A DNA stretch of 64,000 bases, from positions 69,385 to 133,384 of the forward strand of contig NW_025862266.1 of NCBI RefSeq assembly GCF_002878395.1. The letters are read 5' to 3'. Made by a program: the position numbers and the translations under genes. The first letter of the stretch is position 1; each line of letters starts with the position of its first letter. The DNA is from Capsicum annuum (taxonomy: Eukaryota; Streptophyta; Magnoliopsida; Solanales; Solanaceae). Below the pieces are notes generated by a model. The model made no database searches and was not told the origin of the DNA. It saw only the letters and a list, made by a program, of their open reading frames with translations. Shown here piece by piece: positions 1 to 11,797 of this stretch.

Positions 1-943
1 GGGCTATGTGAGTCTTTCATACATCCTGCATATTTCTTATAAATATTTATGATGATGATATATATACAACTGCATACACCTCCACATACTCGATCCCTTT
101 CTATGGTACTAACCCACATCTTTGGATGTGAGCTGTATTTTCTCAGAATGTAGGTTTAGGTGCTCAGTTCCTGATTTGATAGTGATTCTTCGGGCACGCT
201 GTTCTACATCCTCTATTGTGGTGAGTCCTCATATTCCGAGGACGTGATGTCTGATGTTGGTTTTGTGGAATTATTTATATTTGATAACTGAGTATGAGTC
301 AGTTGTGGCATGTCTCAATGGCTCGCTGGTTTTATTAATTTTCTTAGAGGCTTGTCAGACTAGTATAGATATTGTGAGTTGACTAATAAGTCATATTTTT
401 TTATCTTTCTAAAATTCTTCTATTCTTGGATGATAATTACTTTGTTAATATTTGAGGGTTATTTATGAAAACCCTGTTGATTCTTGTTGAACTGAATAAA
501 AATGGCTCAAAGGGTTAGCTTGGGGCTACTTATAGCCTCAAGCACCATGTGATACTCTGGACCCGTTTTCGAGGCATTACAGGTAATCCTATTGATCAGC
601 TATAAAGTGGTGAGCCTCTATCCTTCGAAAGGCCCAGTCATTTACTTAGTTTTCTTTATATATCTAGTTTTTATGGATTCTTTTCCTTGTCACAGTCGGC
701 TGTATATCCTGACTTAGTCGTTATTCTTAGATTAGAGGCTTTTGTGGATAGTATTAGAATTTCATTGATGTCTTATTTGACTCTTTATCTCTGTTGTGGA
801 TTTATATATGAACTTTATTGTCTTGATTAGTTTCCGCTATTTTTCATTTATTTTTCTCTTGAGGTAAGGCTAAGGGGGTTGTCTCTAGCTCATGGTGGGC
901 TTGAGATGTCCATTACGACTAGGCTTGGGTTCGGATTGTGACA
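1..943 (+). repeat. 3' part of a gypsy-type LTR (LTR-X), cut by the window edge
   Basis: The block ends in GGTTCGGATTGTGACA, a CA-terminated end like those of solanaceous Ty3/gypsy LTRs in + orientation. At 944 the sequence switches to the LTR of element A, whose other copy at 12650 lacks this block, so LTR-X inserted into that LTR. The five bases after the junction (CAATT, 944-948) are the presumed right target duplication; the left one lies outside the window. No coding potential was seen. A phrase near 225-245 (gtgagtcctcatattccgag) recurs in the solo LTR at 42460, pointing to related families. Confidence 0.6.
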
Positions 944-2507
944 CAATTGTTGAACTTGAACCGAAACTAGTAACAACTTCTAATCACAAAAAATAGCATA
1001 ATAACAATATAACCACTATTATTGAGCTACCAAATATGCAATATTAAGGATACAACTCACCTATAATATTACAAGGATCTAATAATAATCTTGGCCTAAG
1101 GGGGGCGGAGGGATCAACTTCTAATCATCGAAATCCATGCTCAAGCAAATTCTACTCCAAACTAGGCTAAGGTATCTAAATCCACTTTTAGATATTACAC
1201 AAACTAAAATAAGCCTCAAGATAGCAATTCTGACCTAAACATGATCAACTCATCCAATTGTACCTAATTTATGGTTACTTTATGGGCTAAAAGTCCCAAT
1301 TATGCTAATTATACCTTCAAAGATTAATTCCCCACCCATATAAATCATATTATTGAAATTATACTAAGATTAAGTTCAATACACAAGAGGGTAATCCTAG
1401 CCTAACTCAACGTCAAGAAATATACAATGAAATCTACTAAATTGATGGATTTTCTTTTCAAAGATCTTTCGCAAGATGCCATGCTATCAAAAATCATATT
1501 TGACTCATCAAAACGAGAGCAACGGTACCTATGTTGTATTTTTATTCTTTGGATACAAAATTACATAAAAATTCATGTGGGGCCTACTTGTAAAATCACA
1601 CTTTCGAGAAAGGTAACACGTCCCTCTATACTCATAAAATAGGGTCAAAAGTAACCCACCAATATTTTAGAGATTTTGGAAAAAGATAAAGGGTTTAATC
1701 ATGAGATTGATGAAAGCTTACCAAGAATTCAGAGAAGAAACACATAATTTAAGTTCACAACTACTCCTAAATCACCCACCAATGATTATCCCAAGTTGTC
1801 ACATTTTTTAGGGTTCTATTCTCTTGGAAATGGGTGAAAATATGAGAAATTAGGCAAAGTGGGGTTTTTATAGGGTTCCTAGGTGTCCAGGTGTTGCTTA
1901 AGAGGATACTGAGTCACTCAAATGGACATCGCTTAAGGGACCAAGTGTCACTTAGGCGATACTTGATGATCACCCACACATGTCGCTTAAGCGACACCAG
2001 CTAAGCATGCCAGGTTGCTTAAGCACCCGGTTGACTGCTTTAGTAGCCTTTGCTTAAGCTATCCCATGGGGGCTTAAGCGAATGCACTAGTAGAAAGCTT
2101 GAAATTATTTTGATCCTTGAAGAAACTCTCGGGATTCATTTGGAATCTCATATGCATAAATGAACTATGCTACCTAACTAAATTCGACATTCTGAACTCA
2201 ATGGCGTAGTCAAAATTTTCATCTGAGGTTGTTTCAACAAAAAATGGGTCCTACACTCACGTGCCACTTTACTTAACTTCCGATCAATATCCTAAAATGA
2301 GTTTGAAAGCCTCAAAACCCGAACCAAATATCCACCTTGACTAAAAATAAATGTTCCATAGTTTTTGGAAATGTCAGAATTGGCATACGACGTCGTTTGA
2401 CTGAAGTTTTTATTCAATAGCCAATTTGAAATAATGAAGACTTCAAAATAGGGAATTAGCTCTAGAAAACAAAAGAACTGCCAGGTAACCAAACTGTCAG
2501 TTCCAAC
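944..2507 (-). repeat. 3' LTR of element A, outer part
   Basis: This part is similar along its length to 12650-14300. It carries a cluster of GCTTAAGC-like palindromes at about 1890-2085. The homologous LTR at 14280-14320 continues without a break where this copy is interrupted at 2507; the remainder resumes at 6570. It contains many short ORFs but none is conserved in the partner LTR. Confidence 0.7.
1890..2085. repeat. CTTAAG palindrome cluster in LTR A (3' copy)
   Basis: Six CTTAAG hexamers occur within about 200 bp, mostly in the context GCTTAAGC or CGCTTAAGCG, interspersed with short linkers such as GACACC. The partner LTR carries ten at 13620-13890. CTTAAG is rare elsewhere in the window. 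Confidence 0.75.
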
Positions 2508-5446
2508 TATCCGCCCTATTTTTTTGTAAAAAGCAGAATTCAATGTGACAAATTTTGGGAATTGTTTAAGGGTGTGAAGAGTCACCACCTAATGTATTAA
2601 GGTCTGTTAGGATACCTTTCTAGGCTGACGACAAACCTATTCTATTATTTAGTCTTAGTTCACCAAAAATTTGGGTAATCATTCAAATCACCTCGAAAGC
2701 CAGGTGTTAGACACCTTTCGAGGTCCACAAAGGTGGTTTCCGATCGAATTCATAGTTTATGTGGGGATTCTATGTGATAAATAAAGGTCGTTTATTTTAT
2801 TATTAACTTACTATTACTAAGTGGTAGAAATGATAAACAAAACATGTTATTTAATTATATTAAAAATACTAATTATCTAAGTGATGACAAATAATACAAG
2901 AAGAAATGTAAAACAAATAAGCGAGGAGATAGAAATGACACAATTTATAACAAAAATTTATAAAATTAAATAACCTAACTACCCCAAATAAATAAACATA
3001 TAAAGTAAAATAAAAAAAATGAATTCGAAAGGTCATACCTAGGAATTGCTTTGGTGTTTTTCGGATCAGTACCCAACTTGTCAATTATTATCCGACTCAT
3101 TAACCAACAACTGGATTCTAGGCAAGTAACAATATTAGATGTCATATCGTTAATATATATTTGGGTATCATAACTTCCAAATGTCTACCCACCCCCCACC
3201 TAGGCTGGTTGTCAAACCTTAAAAAATTCTAAAGATAGGATAAAACTAACACATCTAAAATGCTTATCGTCCCGACCTATCATCTAAGAGGCATTGAAAT
3301 ATGCTAATTTGTATTTGTGTCCTAGACAAGAAAAGCTAGGTTTCCTAATTGAACTCAAAGAGAGTCAAACAATACATGTTGGAAAATAAGTTACAAGCAA
3401 TAATCTCAAATAGGCCTCCTGGTTAATTAAGAGTTGGTTAAAGTGAATAGCACGTTAACACAAATAATTACTTATTTGAGAAACCTATATACATGATATC
3501 TAAGTGTTGGACATATTGACCGACGAGAATAAGCAAATGCGGGTTGGGATGTGAATTAATTCATTAAAACTCAAAAAACAAACATTAACAATGTTGAAAT
3601 TGCCTTTGTTGTTTAGAAGTTACTTCTAAAGAAGAAAGCCCATTTATTGTTGTAAAAAATTAATTGCAAAATAAAAAAAAAAAAGAAACCAATTCTTTGT
3701 TGTTCTCAGAAAAAGAAACAAGTTGTTGTGAAAACAGGACTGATATTTGTCTACCTTATTTGATTGCAGAGATTACGATTGCAGAAAGTAATTACTATGA
3801 GCAAAAATTGATTTCAATTGTTAAAATGTCAAACAGATTGTGGAAAATCGTTGTTTAAATGGAAATTGTCCTTTTTTTTAAAAAAGGCGAATCAACTTTT
3901 GAGATTAGCACACAAATGTCAAGAATGTGACTATTAAAAAGCTGAAGTTGATTTTGTTTATTGCTGGAAGCGATTTTTGAAAAATCAATATTATTCTTAT
4001 TGTTGTTGAGAATTATTTTGAGCTGAGACTTAGTTGTAAATGGATTTTTATCATTTGCTAAAAAAAATCCAAGTCCAAAGCTAGTCTACTACGTCGTAAA
4101 AAATAGTAAATAAACCTGTTGACATTAGCCTATTCTAAAAGATAATCATTATCCCTAACACATGATATCTAAGTGATCACATAAATTAATTGTTGATCCT
4201 AGATTATATTTTCCTATGTGATCCATGAAGAGCAGTTAAGTCACATACATCCCGCCCTCTGAGAAATCCCAAATTATTATTACATCAGTAGTGTTAATAT
4301 AGAGGTTATTACAACACATGAATAATAAGTAAATGATAAGGAATGAGCAATCCCTCTTATTCCTAGGCGAATATTCGAAGCCCAAACTTGTCTATAAAGG
4401 TACCTGCTATGCCAAAACAAGACAACAGAGCCAAAGAACACACCGAAGATGGACACAAGACACAAAAACACTACAACAAGAGTATAACAAACACCGAATA
4501 GTACCTATAGGTATGTTTCCTAGCATCATTACATACAGTGTAAAGGAAATTGCATCGATAGGGACTTACAGATTGATGATAATGAACAATAATAATAAGA
4601 AAAAATAAGCAGCACAGGATCCAAGCACACATTGCCACAGAAAGGTCAAGACTAATGCTCCGAAAGTATGTGCAAAAGAAAAGTAATGAAAGTAAATTTT
4701 TTTGTTTTTTCTTAAAGATTTCGTGTGAGGGAGTGTAAGTTGTAAGTTCTGTTTTAAAGAATGGAGAAGGGGCTGTTTATATAGTGGAAACTAGAAAGAT
4801 TTAAAAGAAGAAAATAATGCAATAATCAATCAGTAGCACAAAAGGAAAATACAATATTTAAAATTTAGAAAACTCAAGTAATTAAGGGGAGAGAAATATT
4901 CTAAATTACCATAAATGTTTTCCCACAATTTGTTAAACTCAGAAAAAAGGTAACAGAGAGCCCACACAATTTTTCTTTTAAAAATTTACCATAAATAGGC
5001 ATCAATTAGGCTGTCAATTTAATCAAATTGAGCAAATTTAACTAATACATATATTCTCAAATCATACCCAAATTATATATTTACTATGAATATTCAAGTA
5101 CTAAGGCTGTCATGTAATGGGAGAAAATTGCCAAAGTGAAACCACCTACACCCATGACTTCAAATCCAATAAGAGGGTTGAATCAATTAATGGGTACAAT
5201 AATAACAACTAGTTTGCCAACCAGGTTTGTCATATAAAATACAAATCAATAGCACATGATAAACTCTTTACAATAATTGATCATTAGGAAAGCATATAAA
5301 TAAAATCAACATCCAATTCAAAATTAGGTTCGGAATCACACTCGTACAAATTAGGGGTTTTCACATATAATAGCATACATGCTTAGACAAGCACAAATCA
5401 CAAAGGGTTTTAACGAAACTCGCAATCAAACTTCATCAATTTCAAA

Positions 5447-5962
5447 TCATAAAAAAATCAAAAATAAAAATAAAAGAGAAGAAAAAAGGGGTAGCAAAAA
5501 TGAAAGAACTTGAAACAAGAAATCAAACCTTGGACAGATTCTTAAAAATCCATCATGAAAATTATATATTTTTGTTGAGTTCGACCGTAGTAGCGGCTGG
5601 AGCGGAGGCTGGTGGTGCTGATAGCCTGGCTTGCCGGTTGTATGGTTGTTGTGGTGTTGGAAGACGCCGAAGTGAAGGTTACTAGTGGGGAAAAGAGAAA
5701 GTAGAGAAAGAGACGGTGGCTGGAGAAGGCTATTCACCGGAGAAAGGAAGATAGTCGGATGGTACGACTCTTTTACCGGTCGGAGCCAGGAGGGTAAAGC
5801 AGCGCTGACAACTATGGCAGCTCCTCCAGCTGCTGCTGACATGGCGGCTATTTCTGCTGGCATTTCAGTTGCTGGTTTTTCTCGGCTGTAAAGTGGAGAT
5901 GAGGGAGGACGAGAGGTGCTCGGCTTCTCTAGCCACGGTGGCCGATCGGTGGCAACAACCAT
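5447..5962 (-). other. GC-rich open frame of 171 codons inside the Tat-like LTR
   Basis: This is the longest open frame in the 4 kb LTR and it reads in the LTR sense, about 0.6 to 1.1 kb downstream of the LTR start. The N-terminal half is rich in Pro, Ser and Ala. The C-terminal end is a run of Leu and Phe, mostly from a pyrimidine tract. Base composition rises sharply here (about 5580-5960) against an AT-rich surround. I do not recognise the product. It may be a chance ORF in a GC-rich regulatory block, or a fragment of host 5' UTR captured by the element. Confidence 0.2.
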
Positions 5963-6273
5963 GGTTATTGATGGAGAGAAATAGAGATAGAGAAAAGGTA
6001 GAGAGAGTGTCTATGAGTGCAGTAGATTCTTTAGCTTGAAAATTGGGATTAGGGTTGCTCGTTTTGTTTAAAAGGAGGAAATAATGATGGGATCTCATCT
6101 GTTGGATCAATTTTGATCCACAACTAAGATTAAAATGATTTAAAAAGTGGTCTAAAATTGAAGCTTTGTTTGGAGATCAAAATTAGTAGCAATTTGACAA
6201 ATTAATATCAATTGGGTTAAAAAATGGCTAAAAATTAAAGGCATAGAGAAATTAAATAAAATTGGTTGTCATT

Positions 6274-6275
<2 letters not shown>

Positions 6276-6306
<31 letters not shown>

Positions 6307-6325
6307 TTAAAATAATAATAATAAC
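6276..6325. repeat. (AAT)n microsatellite
   Basis: A run of about eleven AAT units is followed by a short imperfect continuation, inside the Tat-like LTR near its 5' end. Confidence 0.9.
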
Positions 6326-6569
6326 ATCAAATGTTTTTAAAATTACGAGTGTGAACATCAAATAATTTAATAAATGTTAACAAATTACCTAAAAAAATTA
6401 CATTTAAATTGATAAATAGAAAAAATGATAATAAAAGGAATAAAATACTCTGTATATTTTTTTAAATCATGAATGTGACAGATCAAAATCTGTTAATATG
6501 TGAAATAAATAATTTTGACAAAACAACAACCTAAAAGGAGTATCGACCGGTCAAAATTGGGTGTCAACA

Positions 6570-6662
6570 CCAACAAGTCATAAATGACTTGGGGCAGCAA
6601 TAGAAAGGTTTAAATTGCTAAAATAAGTAGAAATATAGAAAATGACCTGGAAGGTCATTATA
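6570..6662 (-). repeat. 3' LTR of element A, terminal piece
   Basis: This resumes the LTR after the nested insertion and aligns with 14300-14392 (aaatgacttgg, agaaatatagaaaat). It ends GGTCATTATA where the other copy has GGTCATTACA, so the terminal CA is mutated on this copy. Element A's internal domain follows at once. Confidence 0.65.
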
Positions 6663-6689
6663 ATATTCATTACTAAAAGAAATTTCATC

Positions 6690-7900
6690 CGCGAAAGTAA
6701 ATGGTTAGGATGTACCTAAAGCCTTGAATAAGTGAGGATACAGGGTCTGTATCTTACTCTCGATCTGCCAAGTATCCCCCTCTACTGGGAAATGCCTCCA
6801 CTACTCCTTACCTACTGGAATCTCTCTAGAGTGGAACCGCCAAACATCACTAGTTGATATGAGCTCAGGCCACTCCACGACGGTCAACTGCTCATCCAAC
6901 TAAATTAAGTCCCATCTGAGTACATGAGATGCATCTAGAATGTATCGTTGTAACATAGAAACATGGAAAACAGAATGGACAACAGCAAAATCTGGGGGTA
7001 AGGCTGACTCATAAGCCACCTCACCAACCGTGCAAAGGATATTAAAGGGTCCAATATATCTAGGGTTGAGCTTGCGCTACCTCCCAAACCTCATCACACC
7101 TTTCATGGGTGATACACGGAGAAATAGCTGGTTACAACCTCCTAATATCAAACCATGAAGTCTACAATTTGCATAAGCCTTTTGCCTACCCCAAGCTTCC
7201 CTCATTCTATCCTGAATCACCCTGACTCTATCGAACTACTCCTGAAGCAAGTCAGTACCACAGTGTCTAATCTCGGAGGTCTCAAACCAACCAATTAGAG
7301 AGCAACATCATCTATCATATAAAGTGTCAAATGGTGCCATCTCAATACTCGAATGGTTTCTATAATTATATACGAACTCCACCAAAGAAAAGTGTTTCTT
7401 CCACTGACCTCCAAAATCTATAACACAGGCTTAGAGCATATCCATAAGAACCTAAATAGTTCGCTCTGACTATTCATCGATTTGAGGAAAAAAGGTTATA
7501 CTAAGATTCACTTGAGTACCCAGCTCACATTATCTGAAATAATAGATATAGGCATACCGTGCAAATGAACTATCTTACAATCATAGATATGGGCCAGCCT
7601 CTCGACACTGAAGGACATCTGAACAGGAATAAAATATGTCATCTGAACAGGAATAAAATGTGTCATTTTGGTCAACCAATCCATAATGACCTAAATACCA
7701 TCGAAACCACAAAAAGTGTGAGGTAAACTACTAACAAACTCCATGGTGATTTGTTGCCACTTCCACTCGGGAATGGGCAACCTCTGAATCAAGACACCAG
7801 GTCTTTAATGCTAAACCTTCACCTATCGACAACATAGGCAATTAGCAACAAATTCTACCATATCTCTCTTTATACTACTCCACTAATAATGCAACCTTAA
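6690..7900 (-). pseudogene. Integrase region of element A
   Basis: This is the 3' end of the gypsy polyprotein on the - strand. Integrase inserts the cDNA into host DNA. Reading down from about 7900, the core (block near 7270-7400 coding for the conserved GWFE and YNYRNHSSI stretches) is followed by the C-terminal domain near 6700-7110 with the typical WPEL and HFPVEGDTWQIES signatures. The order matches integrases of solanaceous gypsy elements. The frame is broken repeatedly by stops, so no protein longer than about 60 residues survives. Confidence 0.65.
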
Positions 7901-7999
7901 AGCTCTATACATCTTAGTTGTACCTTAGTAAATAGAATATATGGAGTTGTAAGCCTTATGCAGAATCGACTTAATCAAATCTCTAACCCTCGGAACACA

Positions 8000-9560
8000 A
8001 ATGAGACCATCAAATCTCAAAAATATCCTCAGAATCAATGGTAGCTCTCTTGAACTCACCACTAAACATCTGATCACGAATGATGAAAAGTCTCATATCC
8101 TCAAACTAACAACTTTGAATCTACTTAAGTAAAGTACACCTCGCTTCAACACTAGCAAGAATCCTACTTTGGTTAGAAATATCAAGTTGCACCATCAAGT
8201 TAGCCAAGGACTGGATGTCCTATGCCAATTGCCCTAAGAAAATAAGATAGAAACCAAACTACCCATATTCATTGCTTTCCAGCTTAAGGCATCTGCTACA
8301 ATATTCACCTTGCCCAGATGATACAAGATAGATATATCATAATCCTTAAGTAATTCCATCCATCTACACTGCCTAGAATTAAGCTCTCTTTGGGGAATAA
8401 GTTCTTGAAGACTATGACTATCTGTGAAGACCTCACAAACATGCCATAAAGATATTACCTTTAAAAATTATGTGTGAAACTGACGCCACCAACTCTAAAT
8501 CATGAGTAGGGTAGTTGCTCTCATGCACCGTCAGCTGCCTCGACACATAAGTTAAAACTCGACCTTGCTAAATCAACACACATCCTATACAAACATCAAA
8601 AGAATCAAAATACACAGTCAATATCTCACCCTCAACAGGAAGAGACAATATAGGGGATGAAATAAGAAATCCCATGATCTTTATAAAGCTTGACTCATAC
8701 TTCTCGAACCATCAAAAAGGAACCTTCTTCTGAGTTGATCTGGTCATCGATGCTGCAATAGTAGCAAAACCCTCAGTGAACCACCTATAGTAACCGATAT
8801 ACCCAATGAAGCTATGGACCTCTAATGGAGATATAGGCCTGGACCAATCATGAATAGGCTCAATATTTATTGGATCCACCATAATCCCATCCTTTCACCA
8901 CATATCCTAGGAATGTCTCTACTGTAAGCCAAGACTTACACTTAGAGAATTTGGCAAAAAGCTTATGATCTCTTAAAGTATAGAGAACAATCCTCAAATA
9001 CTGCATATGCTCCTCTCTACTCCTCAAATACGTAAGGATATCATCAATGAACACAATCATGAAGTAATCCAAATGAGTATTGAACACGCGTTTTATCAAA
9101 TCCATGAATGTTACTAGGGCATTGGTTAACCCAAAAGACATCACCAGAAACTCATAAAGGAAATAACAGGTCCTAAAGGCTGCATTTGGGATATCCTCAT
9201 CCTGAATCCACAATTAATGGTAACTGAACCTTAAGTCAATCTTAGAAACATTATTGCTCCCTAAAGCTAGTCAAATAAATTATTAGTACGAGGCGTAGGA
9301 TATCTATTCTTCACCGTCACCTTATTAATTTATCTATTATCAATACACATATGCAAGGAACCCTTTTTATTCTTCATGAACAAAACTGGAGCCCCCCTAG
9401 TAGACAAAATCGATCTAGTGAAATCTTTACCCCAAAAGATCCTAAAACTGAGAATCTAGCTCCTTAAGCTCGATAGGAGCCATACAATAAGGTTCTACGA
9501 CTCAAGATTAATAATAAAATTAATATCATATTCAGGAGAAAGATCATGTAAATTGATAGG
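8000..9560 (-). pseudogene. Reverse transcriptase and RNase H of element A
   Basis: The clearest surviving piece is an open stretch at 8860-9213 (117 codons) that holds the RT palm core: SFGLTNA, then FIDDIL (the F/YxDD catalytic motif with both Asp present), then the KLFAKFSKC thumb motif. RNase H-like sequence follows at lower coordinates (about 8100-8800), with frameshifts. The more N-terminal fingers region lies at 9220-9500. Reverse transcriptase copies the element RNA into cDNA in a cytoplasmic particle. Stops on both sides of the open stretch make it inactive. Confidence 0.75.
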
Positions 9561-9649
9561 GAAAATATCAAGAAACTTACAAACTATAGGAATAGAGTCA
9601 AGCAAGGGATTCTCCATGCTAACATCACAAATATAAGTGAGATAAGACT

Positions 9650-11440
9650 CGACACCCCTTGAAATAAGTCTCCTATTCCGAAAATAAGAAATAATCCCTA
9701 TTAGCTCATGGATAATAGATCCTTATCGTACAATTAAGGATATTTCAGGCAAGGCTAAGGTAATGGTCTTGCCAACATAATCCAAGACTGCACGAAAGTG
9801 GGATAACCTCTCTATGCCTAGAATCACATGAAAATCTACCATGTCAAAGATAATCAGATCATCTTGAGCATTAAACTCTCGAACAGTCATAACACGATCT
9901 ATAAACCCGATCCACTAGTAAATAATCACCTATGAGAGAAGATATTCATAATGTCCTATAGAAAGAATCCTAAGATGACTCTAACTACAGGGCATAATAA
10001 GTAGATACATAAGGATACATAGATCTCAGATCAAATAAAGCAAAAGACAACAGATGGCACACCATAATCTTACCTATGATAATAACATCTAAAGACTCAG
10101 CTTTGGGTCTAGCAGGTACGACATACAACTGACCACTCTAGCCACAAGTTTGGGCTACTAATCAATCCCATTTCCTACCTACCTAAGGTTCTCCACGAGT
10201 ATTTGAGGACTAGCTCTACGACTATGCATACTACCTCAAGCTGGGGGTGGAATTGCCTTAATAGCTGGAATACTTATAGCTGAAGGAACCATCACTCTAT
10301 GATTGGGCACTCTATTGAGAATTGTCTAAAGGCCCCACAAACATAACATGACCCTACAGCTAAAGTAAATGCAGAACCAGAACACAAACCCATCAGAGGC
10401 TGACCACTACCCTTGCTAAGATAATAATTGAAACTAGACTGGCCCCTATTAGTGATCTGAAAAGAGGCATAAATGGGCCTACTAGATTGACCCAAGTGCT
10501 AATAAGGTTGATGCAGAGGGTTCTTATAGTGTGAACTACTATCTCTGAACTATAAGCTACTATGGCTCCCGCTGAAACTCTTTTGATAGCGCTGTCTTTT
10601 ATCGTTGCCGCCTAGGACCACTTGATACATCTCCTATATAGAATAATCATGATTTGAAACCTCAGCAAAAGATATACCAATAGTAACCAAACTTTACATA
10701 TCCATACAAAGAGAAAGTCTCAATCCCTAAACAAAGCATTAAATTTTCTCATGCTTAGTAGTCATAATAGATATGGCATGCTTAGCTAGCTAACAAAATT
10801 AAGCCTCATATTCCAAAATAATCATAGATCCTTGCTCCAACTTTAAGATTGATCCATCAAATAATCTCTAAGACTATAAGGCATATACTTTTCCAAAAAA
10901 GACCTCACAGAATTGAGTCTATATCGTAGGAGGTGATCCAGCTAGCCTAGAATCAGGATGACCTCTCCATCAATGTCATACCACCAAATCTAATTGAAAT
11001 AAAGTGTAATCCACACCACGAGTGTCAACTAGACCTAAATTATGGAGCCTATCCTTGCAAGCAATAAAAAAACTCATAAGCATTTTCACTCGATACACCA
11101 GAAAACCTAGGCAGAGCCAATCTCAAGAATCTACCCAATATTTTCTTCTCTTTAATAGACATAATAGGCTGGGAAATCATCGGCTGAGCAATTACTAGTT
11201 GAACAACCGCTGGTGTAGGAGGGACCTCAACTTTGGTAGCCACAACTACAGGTTGTGCCCCTATATTAAGTACCACTCTGATTTGTAGACTGTGCACTAT
11301 TCGACGTTAAATGATCGACCAATCCCAAAAGATGAACCAATGCATCCTTGAGTACTAAAGAAATAAATAGGTGAAGCCTGGGTTGGTCCCTAGCTCACCG
11401 ATGGTTGTAGAAGAAGAATCTCTGGTTCAGGAGCTGGAAT
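9650..11440 (-). pseudogene. Gag, zinc knuckle and protease of element A
   Basis: The Gag N-terminal part is visible at 11049-11297, with the phrase FLRLALPRFSGV typical of the capsid region of this clade. The zinc knuckle lies near 10300-10345 on the - strand as CYVCGAFRQFSIECP. This is a CCHC knuckle in which the histidine ligand is replaced by Gln, so RNA binding should be impaired. The aspartic protease region lies at about 9700-10120. Gag packages the RNA and the protease cleaves the polyprotein. Multiple frameshifts break the region. Confidence 0.65.
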
Positions 11441-11781
11441 AAGGTATGGGGAATGCCTCTATATTGGTCCCTAGATGGAACTACATCTGTAGGTTGTCCT
11501 CGCCTCTAAGTCATCCACAAACAATGGCAGGATCCCTAAGCTCGGGATCAAGGTCCTCATTTTGTGTAGCGATAGAACGTGTTCTAACCATTTGCATAAG
11601 AGTGAAATCAAGGGGATATTTAGAAATAACTCAGACTCTTAGCATGAAACAAGTAAAATAAGTGAAGAACTCTTAAGAATATTCTAAACACTTCTGAAGA
11701 GATGAAACAAACTTCTTTATTTAAATTCGTGGGACTATACTAGACTCTTTATCTTGTACCAACATTACTGGTGAACCTAGC

Positions 11782-11793
11782 ACTCTAATACTA
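11782..11793 (-). promoter_or_regulatory. Decayed tRNA-Met primer binding site of element A
   Basis: The sequence CACTCTAATACT just inside the 5' LTR corresponds, with several changes, to the complement of the usual tRNA-Met primer site (GCTCTGATACCA on +). Its position between gag leader and LTR is correct. Confidence 0.4.
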
Positions 11794-11797
11794 ATTT

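Larger units (their letters stand above)
2508..6569 (-). mobile_element. Solo LTR, Tat/Ogre-like, with CCAAC target duplication
   Basis: This 4,062-bp block interrupts the 3' LTR of element A. CCAAC occurs immediately before (2503-2507) and after it (6570-6574). Read on the - strand it starts TGTTGACACCCAATTTTGACC, the kind of start I know from Tat/Ogre LTRs. Its far end contains a phrase on + at about 2575 (gtgaagagtcaccacctaat) that also recurs in such elements. The final dinucleotide is TA instead of CA, a single decay change. The length suits an Ogre-size LTR. No gag or pol is attached, so it is a solo LTR left by LTR-LTR recombination. Confidence 0.65.

Noticed and set aside
4280..4608. 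Overlapping frames on both strands (63 and 91 codons)
   Set aside because: They lie in the Tat-like solo LTR with no recognisable product and are of chance length for this composition.
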